In this document: positions 1 to 8,504 of the stretch, in pieces | How the letters are laid out: each line of letters begins with the position of its first letter | Numbering within the stretch: the stretch's first letter is position 1 | Position numbers and translations under genes: made by a program | Assembly: GCF_029689945.1 (NCBI RefSeq) | Contig: NZ_CP121451.1 | Location: 3,844,001 to 3,908,000, forward strand | Source: Paenibacillus amylolyticus | GTDB taxonomy: Bacteria; Bacillota; Bacilli; Paenibacillales; Paenibacillaceae | Length of the DNA stretch: 64,000 bases | Direction of reading: 5' to 3' | The notes under the pieces: generated by a model | Databases searched by the model: none | The model's input: only the letters and a program-made list of their open reading frames with translations | Told to the model about the DNA's origin: nothing

Positions 1-405
1 CAAGAAGGTCGAGGCAAGGTTGTTGCATCATTTGGAACAGAAAGTGGTCGCCTGCCCTATACGGTCTTCATGACGAAACAGAGCTATCTAAACGACAATA
101 AGGATATCGTGGAGAAGTTTACGAATGGTCTGCACAAAGCGCAGGCATGGGTAGATTCCCATAGCGCTGAAGAGATTGCGGAGGTCATCACTCCTTTTTT
201 CAAAGACATCGATCCAGCCATTCTGATCAGTAGTGTAAACCGTTATAAGGAACAGGGCAGCTATGCAACGGACCCGATCATTGATGAGGAAGAGTGGAAC
301 AATCTGCTTGACGTTATGAGTGCCGCCGGCGAGTTGAAAGAACGCGTGGATCTGAATGCAATTGTGGACAATGCCTATGCGGAAGAAGCTGCGAAATCAA
401 AGTAA
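1..405 (+). CDS. ABC transporter substrate-binding protein, NMT1/SsuA-ThiY-like (5' truncated)
   Basis: This is the C-terminal part (134 visible residues) of a periplasmic-type binding protein; the frame is open from base 1, so the start lies outside the window. The visible part has the helix-rich second lobe typical of NMT1/SsuA/ThiY-like proteins that capture small sulfonate, pyrimidine or similar ligands outside the membrane. The family call rests largely on the next two genes, an SsuB-like ATPase and an SsuC-like permease, which follow closely in the same direction. The ligand cannot be read from this fragment: no lipobox, N-terminal lobe or upstream riboswitch is visible. Aliphatic sulfonates, taurine and thiamine precursors all remain possible. 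Confidence 0.75.
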   Translation, partial: QEGRGKVVASFGTESGRLPYTVFMTKQSYLNDNKDIVEKFTNGLHKAQAWVDSHSAEEIAEVITPFFKDIDPAILISSVNRYKEQGSYATDPIIDEEEWNNLLDVMSAAGELKERVDLNAIVDNAYAEEAAKSK

Positions 406-433
406 TGGGTATTCAGGAAAGGAAGTGAGCAGA

Positions 434-1228
434 ATGCCTGAATCCGAAAGTGTGATCCGACTGGAGGGGATCTCTCAAGTATACGTCAGCGAGCGGGAAG
501 CTACATTGGTGATTGAAGACTTGAGTCTGGAGATCCAAAAGGGAGAATTCGTCAGTCTGGTTGGACCGAGCGGATGTGGTAAAACGACATTGTTGTCAAT
601 CATCGCCGGGCTGCTCACCCCCACCCGAGGAGAGGTTACGGTTAAAGGCAAGCTCGTTGGCGGTCCTTCAGCACAGATTGGTTATATGCTTCAACAGGAC
701 TATCTGTTTCCATGGCGGACCATTCTGGATAATGCATTGATCGGTCTTGAACTGACAGGCAGACTGGATGAACGGAGCCGTGAGCGTGTACGGGAACTGT
801 TGGTAAGTATGGGCTTGTCCGGAACGGAGAATCAGTACCCTTCGGAGCTTTCAGGAGGCATGAGACAGCGCGTGGCACTGGTGCGCACGCTCGCGACAGA
901 TCCGGGAATTTTATTGTTGGATGAACCCTTCTCAGCACTTGATTATCAAACCAAGCTGCAATTGGAGGATCTGGTCTCGGACACGTTAAAAGAGTTTGGC
1001 AAAACCTCTGTACTCGTCACCCATGATCTGTCTGAAGCCATTGCGGTCAGTGATCGCGTCATTGTACTTGATCGCAATCCTGGGCGCATTCGTCGTGAAT
1101 TTATCATTCCCGATGAAATTCGGAAGGCTCAGCCCTTCCATGCCAGAGAGCAAGAAGGGTTCAATGAGCTGTTCCAGGCATTATGGAGTGAATTGGATCA
1201 GCCCGGGGGAGGTGAGAAAGACGCGTGA
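434..1228 (+). CDS. ABC transporter ATP-binding protein, SsuB/TauB-like
   Basis: This is the nucleotide-binding subunit of the nitrate/sulfonate/taurine-type importer, 264 residues from the chosen start. Walker A (GPSGCGKTT) is at about residues 44-52, the Q-loop glutamines at about 84-86, the signature LSGGM at about 139, and Walker B with catalytic Glu (ILLLDEP) at about 158, followed by the switch His in LVTHD. ATG 434 is preferred because GGAAGTGAG lies just upstream; a longer open frame from 356 would overlap the binding-protein gene and lacks a good ribosome site. It ends in a GTGA overlap with the permease gene, so the two are probably translationally coupled. It would energise import at the inner face of the membrane. 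Confidence 0.9.
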   Translation: MPESESVIRLEGISQVYVSEREATLVIEDLSLEIQKGEFVSLVGPSGCGKTTLLSIIAGLLTPTRGEVTVKGKLVGGPSAQIGYMLQQDYLFPWRTILDNALIGLELTGRLDERSRERVRELLVSMGLSGTENQYPSELSGGMRQRVALVRTLATDPGILLLDEPFSALDYQTKLQLEDLVSDTLKEFGKTSVLVTHDLSEAIAVSDRVIVLDRNPGRIRREFIIPDEIRKAQPFHAREQEGFNELFQALWSELDQPGGGEKDA

Positions 1229-2058
1229 ATCATACGAATCCGAAGCAGGAAAAGCGTGACGAATGGATGGGACAGCTGCATCGGAATCATATTCAGCAGG
1301 TGGCCAGATGGCGGCATCAAGTGCTTGCCGTACAGTTATCTATGCTTGTATGTATGTTTTTGTTATGGGAAGTGGCAGGCAGACTCCGTTGGATTGATGT
1401 ACTGTTATTCAGTTATCCAAGCAAGATTTTTGCTCAGATTGGCAAGGACATCGCTAGTGGGGAATTATGGGCGCATGTTGGGGTAACCGTAGGGGAAACG
1501 GCTGTTGGCTTTTTGCTCGGGACACTTGTTGGAACCTTGCTTGCTGTTCTGATTTGGTGGTCACCTTTTTTGTCCAAAGTGCTGGACCCTTATATGGTTG
1601 TGTTCAACAGTATGCCAAAGGTAGCACTCGGCCCAATCTTTATCGTCATGTTCGGCGCAGGGTTTACAGCCATTGTCATGACTACATTGTCCATCACGGT
1701 CATTATCACAACATTGGTCGTCTACAACAGCTTCAATGAAGTGGATCCTAACTATATTAAAGTCATTCGTACGTTTGGTGGAGATCGTTCCGAGATTTTT
1801 ACGAAAGTAGTATTGCCAGCTTCTTTTCCTGCGATTGTATCCACCTTGAAGGTGAACGTGGGCATGGCTTGGGTGGGTGTAATTGTAGGTGAGTTTCTGG
1901 TCGCCAAACAAGGGCTTGGTTATCTCATTATCTACGGATTCCAGGTATTCAACTTCACGCTTGTATTGTCGAGTCTGTTGATTATTGCGGCAGTTGCAAC
2001 AGCCATGTATCAGCTTGTGGTCTATGCAGAACGTAAATTGCTGGCTGGCCGCAGGTAA
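1225..2058 (+). CDS. ABC transporter permease, SsuC/TauC-like
   Basis: This is the membrane subunit of the upstream importer, 277 residues with about six hydrophobic segments. It starts with GTG at 1225, whose last two bases belong to the TGA of the ATPase gene. The EAA-like cytoplasmic loop that docks on the ATPase is visible at roughly residues 172-200 (NYIKVIRTFGGDRSEIF, then a proline-containing segment). Family membership in the BPD_transp_1 group of sulfonate/taurine/nitrate permeases is clear from the overall pattern. With the truncated binding protein and the ATPase it forms a complete three-part importer whose substrate cannot be determined from this window. Confidence 0.88.
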   Translation: MNHTNPKQEKRDEWMGQLHRNHIQQVARWRHQVLAVQLSMLVCMFLLWEVAGRLRWIDVLLFSYPSKIFAQIGKDIASGELWAHVGVTVGETAVGFLLGTLVGTLLAVLIWWSPFLSKVLDPYMVVFNSMPKVALGPIFIVMFGAGFTAIVMTTLSITVIITTLVVYNSFNEVDPNYIKVIRTFGGDRSEIFTKVVLPASFPAIVSTLKVNVGMAWVGVIVGEFLVAKQGLGYLIIYGFQVFNFTLVLSSLLIIAAVATAMYQLVVYAERKLLAGRR

Positions 2059-2402
2059 TGTAGGCATGTTTTGTGCATGCGATGTAGGTTTATAATATGT
2101 ATACAATTTCACAAAGGGTGTCACGTTGCCCGATACCGTAAAATCAAGTACCATATTCAGTATGAATATTCCGAGCAGATCCGGAATGAATGCGATGATT
2201 GGAGAAGAGGGCCTTGAGGTTCTGTCGCAACGATCTAACTTGCCAGCGTCCCTCATTCGGGGCGTATTGCTGTGACCGGCATGCATACGCATGTCGGTTG
2301 ATGTCGTCTAGTTTACATTAGGACGAGACATACTAGTCATGATGAATGAGGAGACGAATGGGCTAACCACTTTTTTACAGCTTAGAGGAGATGGAATGTG
2401 AA
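2059..2402. other. Intergenic region with hairpins and a possible tiny reading frame
   Basis: No convincing gene is seen. TATAAT at 2091-2096 could be a -10 box but has no good -35. A 37-codon frame (2162-2275) lacks a ribosome binding site and resembles nothing I know. A 10-base-pair inverted repeat with one mismatch or wobble (2275-2298, loop ATAC) follows it, then a weaker inverted repeat at about 2305-2328. Neither has a T-run, so they are poor intrinsic terminators. The ribosome site for the next gene is AGAGGAG at 2384-2390. Confidence 0.4.
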
Positions 2403-3380
2403 ATGGGTTTTAGGGTAATAAAAACCGCAATCGCCGCTTTAATGGCCGTGCTGATTGCGGACTGGTGCGGCTTGCCAGGACCAACATCAGCGGGATTGCT
2501 TGCCATTCTTGGGGTGGATGTCACGAGAAAACGAAGTATTCGCACCATATCGGCGAGGTTCTTTGCTTCAGTGGTTGGACTTTTATTTGCAAGTGTACTT
2601 TTTCACTTTCTAGGATTCCATTACTGGGTATTGGCCGTATACATATTGATTGCATTCCCGGTTATTGTCCGGGTGGGCTTCAAGGAAGGAATTGTAACAG
2701 GTTCAGTCGTGGTGTTTCGGGTGTTCAGCGGCGGAGAGATGGATGTGAATGTTATCCTTGTGCAGATTGCTTTGCTCCTGATTGGTCTTGGTTCCGCAAT
2801 GGCGGTTAACCTGGCCTATATGCCGGCAGCCGATCCACAGATGCTGCGCATTCGCAAACGGATCGATGAACTCTTTTCGAAGATTTTCACAGAATTCGCA
2901 GCCACGCTGCGTAATCCCAATGAAGCATGGGCGGGTAGAGAACTGATTGAAGCAGATAAAGCGATTCTGGGCGGTATTGATGCAGCCAAGCGTTCTCTGG
3001 AGAATCAGGTGATTCATCCGAATGAGGAATGGAGTGTCTACTTCTATATGCGCAAAACGCAGCTGGACTCCATCCAGCACATGATGCATCTGGTGTCCCA
3101 GATCTATCAGAAGATGCCACATGCGGAAATGGTCTCGGAGCTGTTCGATCAGCTCAGTCAGGATGTGCTTACTGAATCCTATACCGGACGAACTGAAAAA
3201 CTTCTTGCGAATGTGCAAGAAGAATTCAAACGTATGGAGCTGCCGGATACAAGGGAAGAATTCGAGATTCGTTCCGCCATTCTCCAGTTGTGCCGTGAAC
3301 TCGCGCTGTATCTGAAAGTCGCGAAGAAGGACAAAGCACCGTCCCCAATCTCGGACCGGTCCCAATCTACAAACGAATAA
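2403..3380 (+). CDS. Aromatic acid exporter (ArAE) family membrane protein
   Basis: This 325-residue protein has an N-terminal half of four to five hydrophobic segments (about residues 5-135) and a soluble, helical C-terminal half. That is the architecture of the Firmicute ArAE_1 plus ArAE_1_C family, such as B. subtilis YqjA. The N-terminus GFRVIKTAIA is typical of the family. ATG 2403 is chosen over ATG 2391 because AGAGGAG ends directly at base 2390, leaving no spacer for the earlier codon. A role in efflux of aromatic or other organic acids is family-based inference. It is monocistronic, and the next gene, cotE, has its own sporulation-type promoter. Confidence 0.8.
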   Translation: MGFRVIKTAIAALMAVLIADWCGLPGPTSAGLLAILGVDVTRKRSIRTISARFFASVVGLLFASVLFHFLGFHYWVLAVYILIAFPVIVRVGFKEGIVTGSVVVFRVFSGGEMDVNVILVQIALLLIGLGSAMAVNLAYMPAADPQMLRIRKRIDELFSKIFTEFAATLRNPNEAWAGRELIEADKAILGGIDAAKRSLENQVIHPNEEWSVYFYMRKTQLDSIQHMMHLVSQIYQKMPHAEMVSELFDQLSQDVLTESYTGRTEKLLANVQEEFKRMELPDTREEFEIRSAILQLCRELALYLKVAKKDKAPSPISDRSQSTNE

Positions 3381-3392
3381 TAGAAAATAGTT

Positions 3393-3422
3393 GTCACCCT
3401 AGACGAATGCCCTGCATACACT
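3393..3422 (+). promoter_or_regulatory. Candidate sporulation sigma-E/sigma-K promoter of cotE
   Basis: CATACACT at 3415-3422 matches the sigma-E -10 consensus (CATACAMT). GTCACCC lies 15 bases upstream and resembles the relaxed -35 of sigma-E; its CACC core also suits sigma-K. B. subtilis cotE is transcribed from sigma-E and sigma-K promoters, which supports the reading. No sigma-A promoter is seen here. Confidence 0.55.
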
Positions 3423-3455
3423 TGTAGTGAATGATTGTATGGAGGAGGTTTAAAG

Positions 3456-4016
3456 ATGTCATTGAGTCATAAACATCAATGTAGAGAGATTATCACGAAG
3501 GCGATCTGCGGCAAAGGTCGTAAGTTCTCTACCGTAACACATACCGTGACTCCGCCAAATGGTCCGACAAGTATTTTGGGGGCTTGGATTATCAACCACC
3601 AATATGAAGCCGTATCAGCGGGTGACGGAATTGAAGTTATTGGTACTTACGATATCAACATTTGGTATTCCTATGACAAAAATTCTCAGACGGATGTAGC
3701 CAAAGAAACGGTGTCGTATGTAGAACATGTGCCTTTGTCCTATCTGGACCCGAAACACCGGACTTCCACAGTGGAGGTATCTGCGGATGCAACGCAGGAA
3801 CCTAGCTGTGTGGAAGCCACAGTATCGGCGGGTGGAAGCAGTGTAATTATCCGCGTAGAACGGGAATTTGCTGTAGAACTCGTTGCCGAAACCAAAGTTT
3901 GTGTGAAGGTCTGCACGGATGGTTGCGGTGATTACGAAGACAAGGACTATGACTTTGGCAGTGGCGATGGAGATTATGACGATCTCGATCCCGATCTGCT
4001 CGACGATGAGCTGTGA
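3456..4016 (+). CDS. cotE: Outer spore coat morphogenetic protein CotE
   Basis: This 186-residue protein closely follows B. subtilis CotE: the CREIITKAICGKGRKF start, then SILGAWIINHQYE, then a YDINIWYSY block, and a strongly acidic Asp/Glu-rich tail (about the last 30 residues). CotE is recruited to the forespore by SpoIVA and directs assembly of the outer coat in the mother cell. ATG 3456 follows GGAGGAGG at an ideal distance, so the earlier in-frame ATG at 3435 is not used. Placement just upstream of mutS matches the Bacillus order. The acidic tail is the part known in Bacillus to recruit outer-coat proteins. Confidence 0.95.
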   Translation: MSLSHKHQCREIITKAICGKGRKFSTVTHTVTPPNGPTSILGAWIINHQYEAVSAGDGIEVIGTYDINIWYSYDKNSQTDVAKETVSYVEHVPLSYLDPKHRTSTVEVSADATQEPSCVEATVSAGGSSVIIRVEREFAVELVAETKVCVKVCTDGCGDYEDKDYDFGSGDGDYDDLDPDLLDDEL

Positions 4017-4073
4017 GTTGATTCATCATGTATTTGATAACCTAAGGTATCATATGCGCCAGAGGGCGCGGTG

Positions 4074-4100
4074 AAGAGGGCGTAAGCCCTCTTTCTTCTT
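4074..4100 (+). terminator. Intrinsic terminator after cotE
   Basis: An 8-base-pair stem (AAGAGGGC / GCCCTCTT) with loop GTAA is followed by a T-rich stretch. A second T-rich structure lies at about 4128-4190, where CCTCGCAAT could pair with ATTGCGGGG before TTATTTTTATTTT. That one may act as a leader attenuator or back-up terminator ahead of the next gene. Confidence 0.7.
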
Positions 4101-4219
4101 CAATAATTGAAAAATGGGTGTTAATGAGCCTCGCAATATGTCTGGAATACCTTTCACGGGAAGGCTCCGCATTGCGGGGTTATTTTTATTTTAGTTGCAT
4201 GATCCGGGAGGGGGACGTC

Positions 4220-5470
4220 ATGAATGTGATGGAACAAGCGGAGGAGGCATTACTCCGATATGAAAAGATGACTTCTGGAGAGCGCAAAGAACGGTTGAAA
4301 CAGGCAGGTATTGAAGTGTTGTCACTGCAGGACCGGCGCAAACGCGAACCAGGCTTGCGTGTACGCTATGATGTAGAGATAAGCTGTCTGCAGGCGATTC
4401 GGATCAAGCGCAAGGATACGAGTGGCATGGGAGGGGAACAGGGAACGCTGCTGGAGCGTGAAGTGAGTTCAACCTTGTTCAAGCGTATAGAACGACTTGC
4501 GGTCAAAACGCTGTACACGCTGGGATTGGATCATGGAGCCGTTCGAATGGAATCCTCAGGGAACGGCGGTTGTGCAGTTATTTCGATTGATCCGAATCCG
4601 TGGAAAGGGGTGACCAACCTTGCGGCTACCTACAGGGAAAGTTGGAAGCTGCATCAGGAACTGCTGGACGAGGAGCGTAGTCACAGTACCGTGCCTATCC
4701 TCGGCATGGACCCCGAGTTTCTTCTGGTGCAGATGCCGGAGTCCAAAATCGTACCCGCCTCCAAGTTTCTTGAACGCACTGGCATCGCGGGCTGCGATTC
4801 TGTGACGATTGGTGGCCGGCGCATATATCCGGTTGCCGAATTGAGACCCGCTCCCAGCTCTGAACCACGAGAGCTATTGACTCATCTAATGAGGGCATTT
4901 GCAGCCGCTTCCCGCAGTATCAGTGATCAATCGCTCATCTGGCAGGCAGGTGGAATGCCACAGCGGGGGTTGCCGCTGGGCGGTCATATTCATTTTAGCG
5001 GTGTGAGTCTTACCGGAGAACTTCTCCGCGCACTGGACAATTATCTGGCATTGCCACTGGCCTTGCTTCAAGACCCGCGTGGATCAGGCAGACGGCCACG
5101 TTATGGAGCACTTGGTGATTTTCGTCTGAAATCCTACGGTGGGTTTGAGTATCGTACATTACCCAGCTTTCTTGTGTCGCCCCTAGTTGCGAAGGGTGTT
5201 GTGGCCTTGGCAGGTCTAATTGCGAGAGAGTATACTCAATTACGGCAGCGTCCGTTGGCGAAAGCGAAGGTTCATACTGCTTTTTATGAAGGAAAGCGCG
5301 AAGTAATCCAGGAATACATCCCGGCTCTGGTAGATGATCTGAAGAGGTTGGATGGATATGCAGGTTATGAAAGGTATGCATCTCCGTTATTACTTCAAAT
5401 AAAATTGGGCAGAACCTGGGATGAGAGCCGGGATATCCGTAAACTCTGGAATATTCGGGCAGGTTCATGA
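4220..5470 (+). CDS. Putative amidoligase (phiEco32-like COOH-NH2 ligase type 2 family)
   Basis: This 416-residue protein matches what is known of the predicted COOH-NH2 ligase / amidoligase group related to glutamate-cysteine ligases. The visible signature motifs are GMDPEFLL (about residue 158), a conserved ELRPAPS segment, GGHIHFSG (about residue 254) and EYRTLPSFL (about residue 310). These supply the acidic and His residues expected to bind metal-ATP. ATG 4220 is preceded by GGGAGGGGG, better than the longer frame from 4118. The enzyme should form an amide bond between a carboxylate and an amine using ATP; the substrates are unknown. It lies between cotE and mutS, a place usually empty in Bacillus. 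Confidence 0.72.
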   Translation: MNVMEQAEEALLRYEKMTSGERKERLKQAGIEVLSLQDRRKREPGLRVRYDVEISCLQAIRIKRKDTSGMGGEQGTLLEREVSSTLFKRIERLAVKTLYTLGLDHGAVRMESSGNGGCAVISIDPNPWKGVTNLAATYRESWKLHQELLDEERSHSTVPILGMDPEFLLVQMPESKIVPASKFLERTGIAGCDSVTIGGRRIYPVAELRPAPSSEPRELLTHLMRAFAAASRSISDQSLIWQAGGMPQRGLPLGGHIHFSGVSLTGELLRALDNYLALPLALLQDPRGSGRRPRYGALGDFRLKSYGGFEYRTLPSFLVSPLVAKGVVALAGLIAREYTQLRQRPLAKAKVHTAFYEGKREVIQEYIPALVDDLKRLDGYAGYERYASPLLLQIKLGRTWDESRDIRKLWNIRAGS

Positions 5471-5486
5471 AGAGTGGACATTTTTT

Positions 5487-5495
5487 TGATATAAT
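5487..5495 (+). promoter_or_regulatory. Candidate extended -10 promoter element upstream of mutS
   Basis: TGATATAAT is a perfect extended -10 (TGN plus TATAAT). No clear -35 is seen at the usual distance. It would give a leader of about 170 bases before the mutS start at 5674. Confidence 0.4.
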
Positions 5496-5673
5496 AAGAA
5501 ACAAGTCTTTTTAAATGATAAGCTACGGAAGATATGGAGCAGCAAACCTTGAAGGAACTGGCGAATAGCCAACACATAAGGCGGAGGCGCAAACACAGTG
5601 CCTGACCGTCTTATTGTCCTTCCAGGACGCGTTTCTTCCTGACATTATAGGAACGGGATGGAGGATACTCATC

Positions 5674-8483
5674 ATGGCTCAGTATACGCCAATGATTCAA
5701 CAATACTTGCAAGTGAAGGCCGAAGCACAAGATGCTTTTTTATTTTTTAGACTGGGTGATTTCTATGAAATGTTCTTCGAGGATGCGATTAATGCAGCTC
5801 GCGAACTGGAAATCACGCTGACCGCACGCAACGGGGGTACAGATGACAAAATTCCGATGTGCGGTGTACCTTATCATTCGGCAGACAATTACATACAGCG
5901 TCTGATTGAAAAAGGATATAAAGTAGCGATATGTGAACAGATGGAAGATGCGAGTGTAACCAAGGGCATGGTGCGACGTGAAATTGTACGTGTGGTTACC
6001 CCCGGAACGGTAATGGAAGGCAAGACATTGGGGGACAAGTCCAACAACTATATGGTTTGCCTTACAGGCAATCAAAATACGCTGGCGCTCGCGGCCTGTG
6101 ATCTGTCAACGGGTGAGCTCTATGTGACATCCGTACCCTACTCCAAGGAATGGCTAAAGGATGAAATCGGCATCTACGAACCGTCGGAGCTGGTAGGGGA
6201 TGCTGCGCTGCTTGAAACCGTCGAAGCCGAGGCGTCTCCAATCGGTCGCCCTGTGGTCTACACGTCATGGACTAAGAACAAGGAAGATCTGGTCCGTCAG
6301 CAGTTTGGCGAGGCTGTGTGGGCAAGATTGGAGCCTGAACGTCAAGCGTGCATTGCACGACTTTTCTCCTATCTGAGTGAGACACAGAAACGTTCGCTGG
6401 GGCAATTAACTCAGATCTCAACGTATGAGCCGGATCATTACATGATCTTGGACCCCTTTACCCGCCGTAACCTCGAATTGGTGGAAACCGTGCGTGAACG
6501 TTCCAAAAAAGGTTCATTACTCTGGTTGCTTGATCGGACCGAAACGTCCATGGGTGCAAGAATGCTGCGTCGCTGGGTCGATAAGCCATTATTGCAAAAA
6601 GGGAAGATTAATGAACGTCTTGAAGCAGTGGATACGCTGTACAACCAGTTTATCTTGCGTGAGGACCTGCGGGCAGAGCTCAAAGACATCTATGATCTGG
6701 AGCGTCTGGTAGGCCGGATTGCATTTGGTAATGCCAATGGTCGTGACCTGAATGCGCTCAAATCATCGCTGGAGAAAATTCCAGGACTCCGCCAGCATTG
6801 CGCTGGGTCATCATCCGCAACATTGCAGCATATTGCCGAAACGATGGATGATTGCAATGATCTGCGTGAAGCGATCGGGCAAGCCATTGTGGATGAGCCG
6901 CCTGTATCGGTAAGGGACGGAGGCCTGATTCGTGAAGGATATCATGAACGTCTGGATGAATTGCGTGAGGCTTCGGTCAACGGGAAACAGTGGATTGCGG
7001 AGCTGGAAGCGCGAGAGCGTGAGGCGACAGGCATCCGATCACTGAAGATTGGATATAACAAAGTGTTTGGTTATTATATCGAGATCACCAAGTCCAATCT
7101 GTCCGCGTTGCCAGAGGGGCGTTATGAACGTAAACAGACACTTGCCAACGCAGAACGTTATATTACACCGGAGCTGAAGGAAAAGAGACGCTGATTCTCG
7201 AAGCTCAGGACAAAATGGTTGATATTGAGTATGGTTTGTTTGCTGAACTGCGTGAGCGGTTGAACAAAGAGATTGCAAGACTGCAGAAGCTGGCGGAGCA
7301 GGTAGCCGAGATTGATGTGTATCAATCTTTTGCAGTAATCAGTGCTGAGCGAAACTTTGTACGTCCTACGCTGACCGACGGTTATAATCTCGTTGTGGAA
7401 GAAGGACGTCATCCCGTTGTCGAGGCGGTCATGCGAGATGGCGCATTTATTGCCAATCACACGGCAATGACCAAGGAAGAGGCACGTATTCTGCTGATTA
7501 CTGGTCCTAATATGGCTGGTAAGAGTACGTATATGCGACAGGTTGCTCTAATCTCCATTTTGGCGCAAGTGGGTTGTTTTGTGCCTGCGGGTCAGGTCGA
7601 AGTGCCGATCATGGATCGCATTTTCACACGGATTGGTGCCGCGGATGATCTCATTGGCGGACAAAGTACATTCATGGTGGAGATGGCCGACATTCAGGTC
7701 ATGACGGACAAAGCGACACCACGCAGTCTGATTATTATCGATGAATTGGGACGGGGAACGTCAACCAGTGAAGGTATGGCGATTGCTCAGTCTGTTATAG
7801 AATATGTACATGATATGATTGGTTGCAAAGCCCTTGTATCTACACATTTTCATGAGCTTGCTCATCTGGAGGAGAGTCTGGACAAGCTGGCCAACTACTC
7901 GATGGCGGTACAGGAGAGCGGTGACAAGGTTAATTTCCTGCGCAAATTGATTGCCGGAGCAGCCAGCAGCAGTTATGGTATCTATTGTGCACGCCTTGCA
8001 GGTCTGCCTGATCGCATTATTGAGCGCGCGAATGGACTGTTGCATGGATTCGAACATGCGGCTGCGCAGGTAGCTGTGGGCAGTGAATATATCGGGAATG
8101 AGAAGCAGGAAGCAGGCCTGAACGTAAAAGGTATGGAATTCCAGCACACAGATTCGGCCTCTGTGCTCCGGGAGCATGATACTGCGGAAAGTGCAGATTA
8201 CACACCTTCTATAGAAGATTCAGCCGGAGCTGGGAAGCAGCAGACCAAGAAATCAAACAGCAGAGGACAGTCCGGCGCAAGCCATTCGGATGTGGTCCAA
8301 CTGTCCATCTTTGGGGATGATGAGCCGAGCGTGGCAACGAAACCGGATGTAGTTGTGATGGAAGATAAGCCAGCGCGAGAATTCATTCGTACGATGAAAG
8401 ATATCGATGTCATGAACATGACGCCTCTTCAGGCGATGCAGATATTGAATGATCTCAAATTGAAGGCACAGCAATTATCCTGA
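5674..8483 (+). CDS. mutS: DNA mismatch repair ATPase MutS (apparent frameshift)
   Basis: MutS recognises mismatches and small loops and starts repair with MutL. The start MAQYTPMIQQYL follows GGATGGAGG at 5656-5664, and the mismatch-reading Phe-x-Glu is seen in RLGDFYEMFF at about residue 33. The ATPase domain has Walker A (TGPNMAGKST), the DELGRGT Walker B region and the STHFHEL motif. The frame breaks in the A-run at 7181-7184: as read, the N-terminal part stops at 7194. One extra A gives KEKETLILEAQDK and joins both halves into a 936-residue protein. The linker before the C-terminal dimerisation region (about 8050-8400) is long and polar. Because the ATPase half is intact, this looks like a sequencing error rather than a mutator mutation. 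Confidence 0.93.
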
Positions 8484-8504
8484 ATATAGGGGAGGGGAAA
8501 ACCT

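Noticed and set aside
1561..2292. A 243-codon minus-strand frame opposite the SsuC-like permease.
   Set aside because: The plus-strand permease has clear family motifs; the minus frame is His/Asn/Arg-rich without known features.
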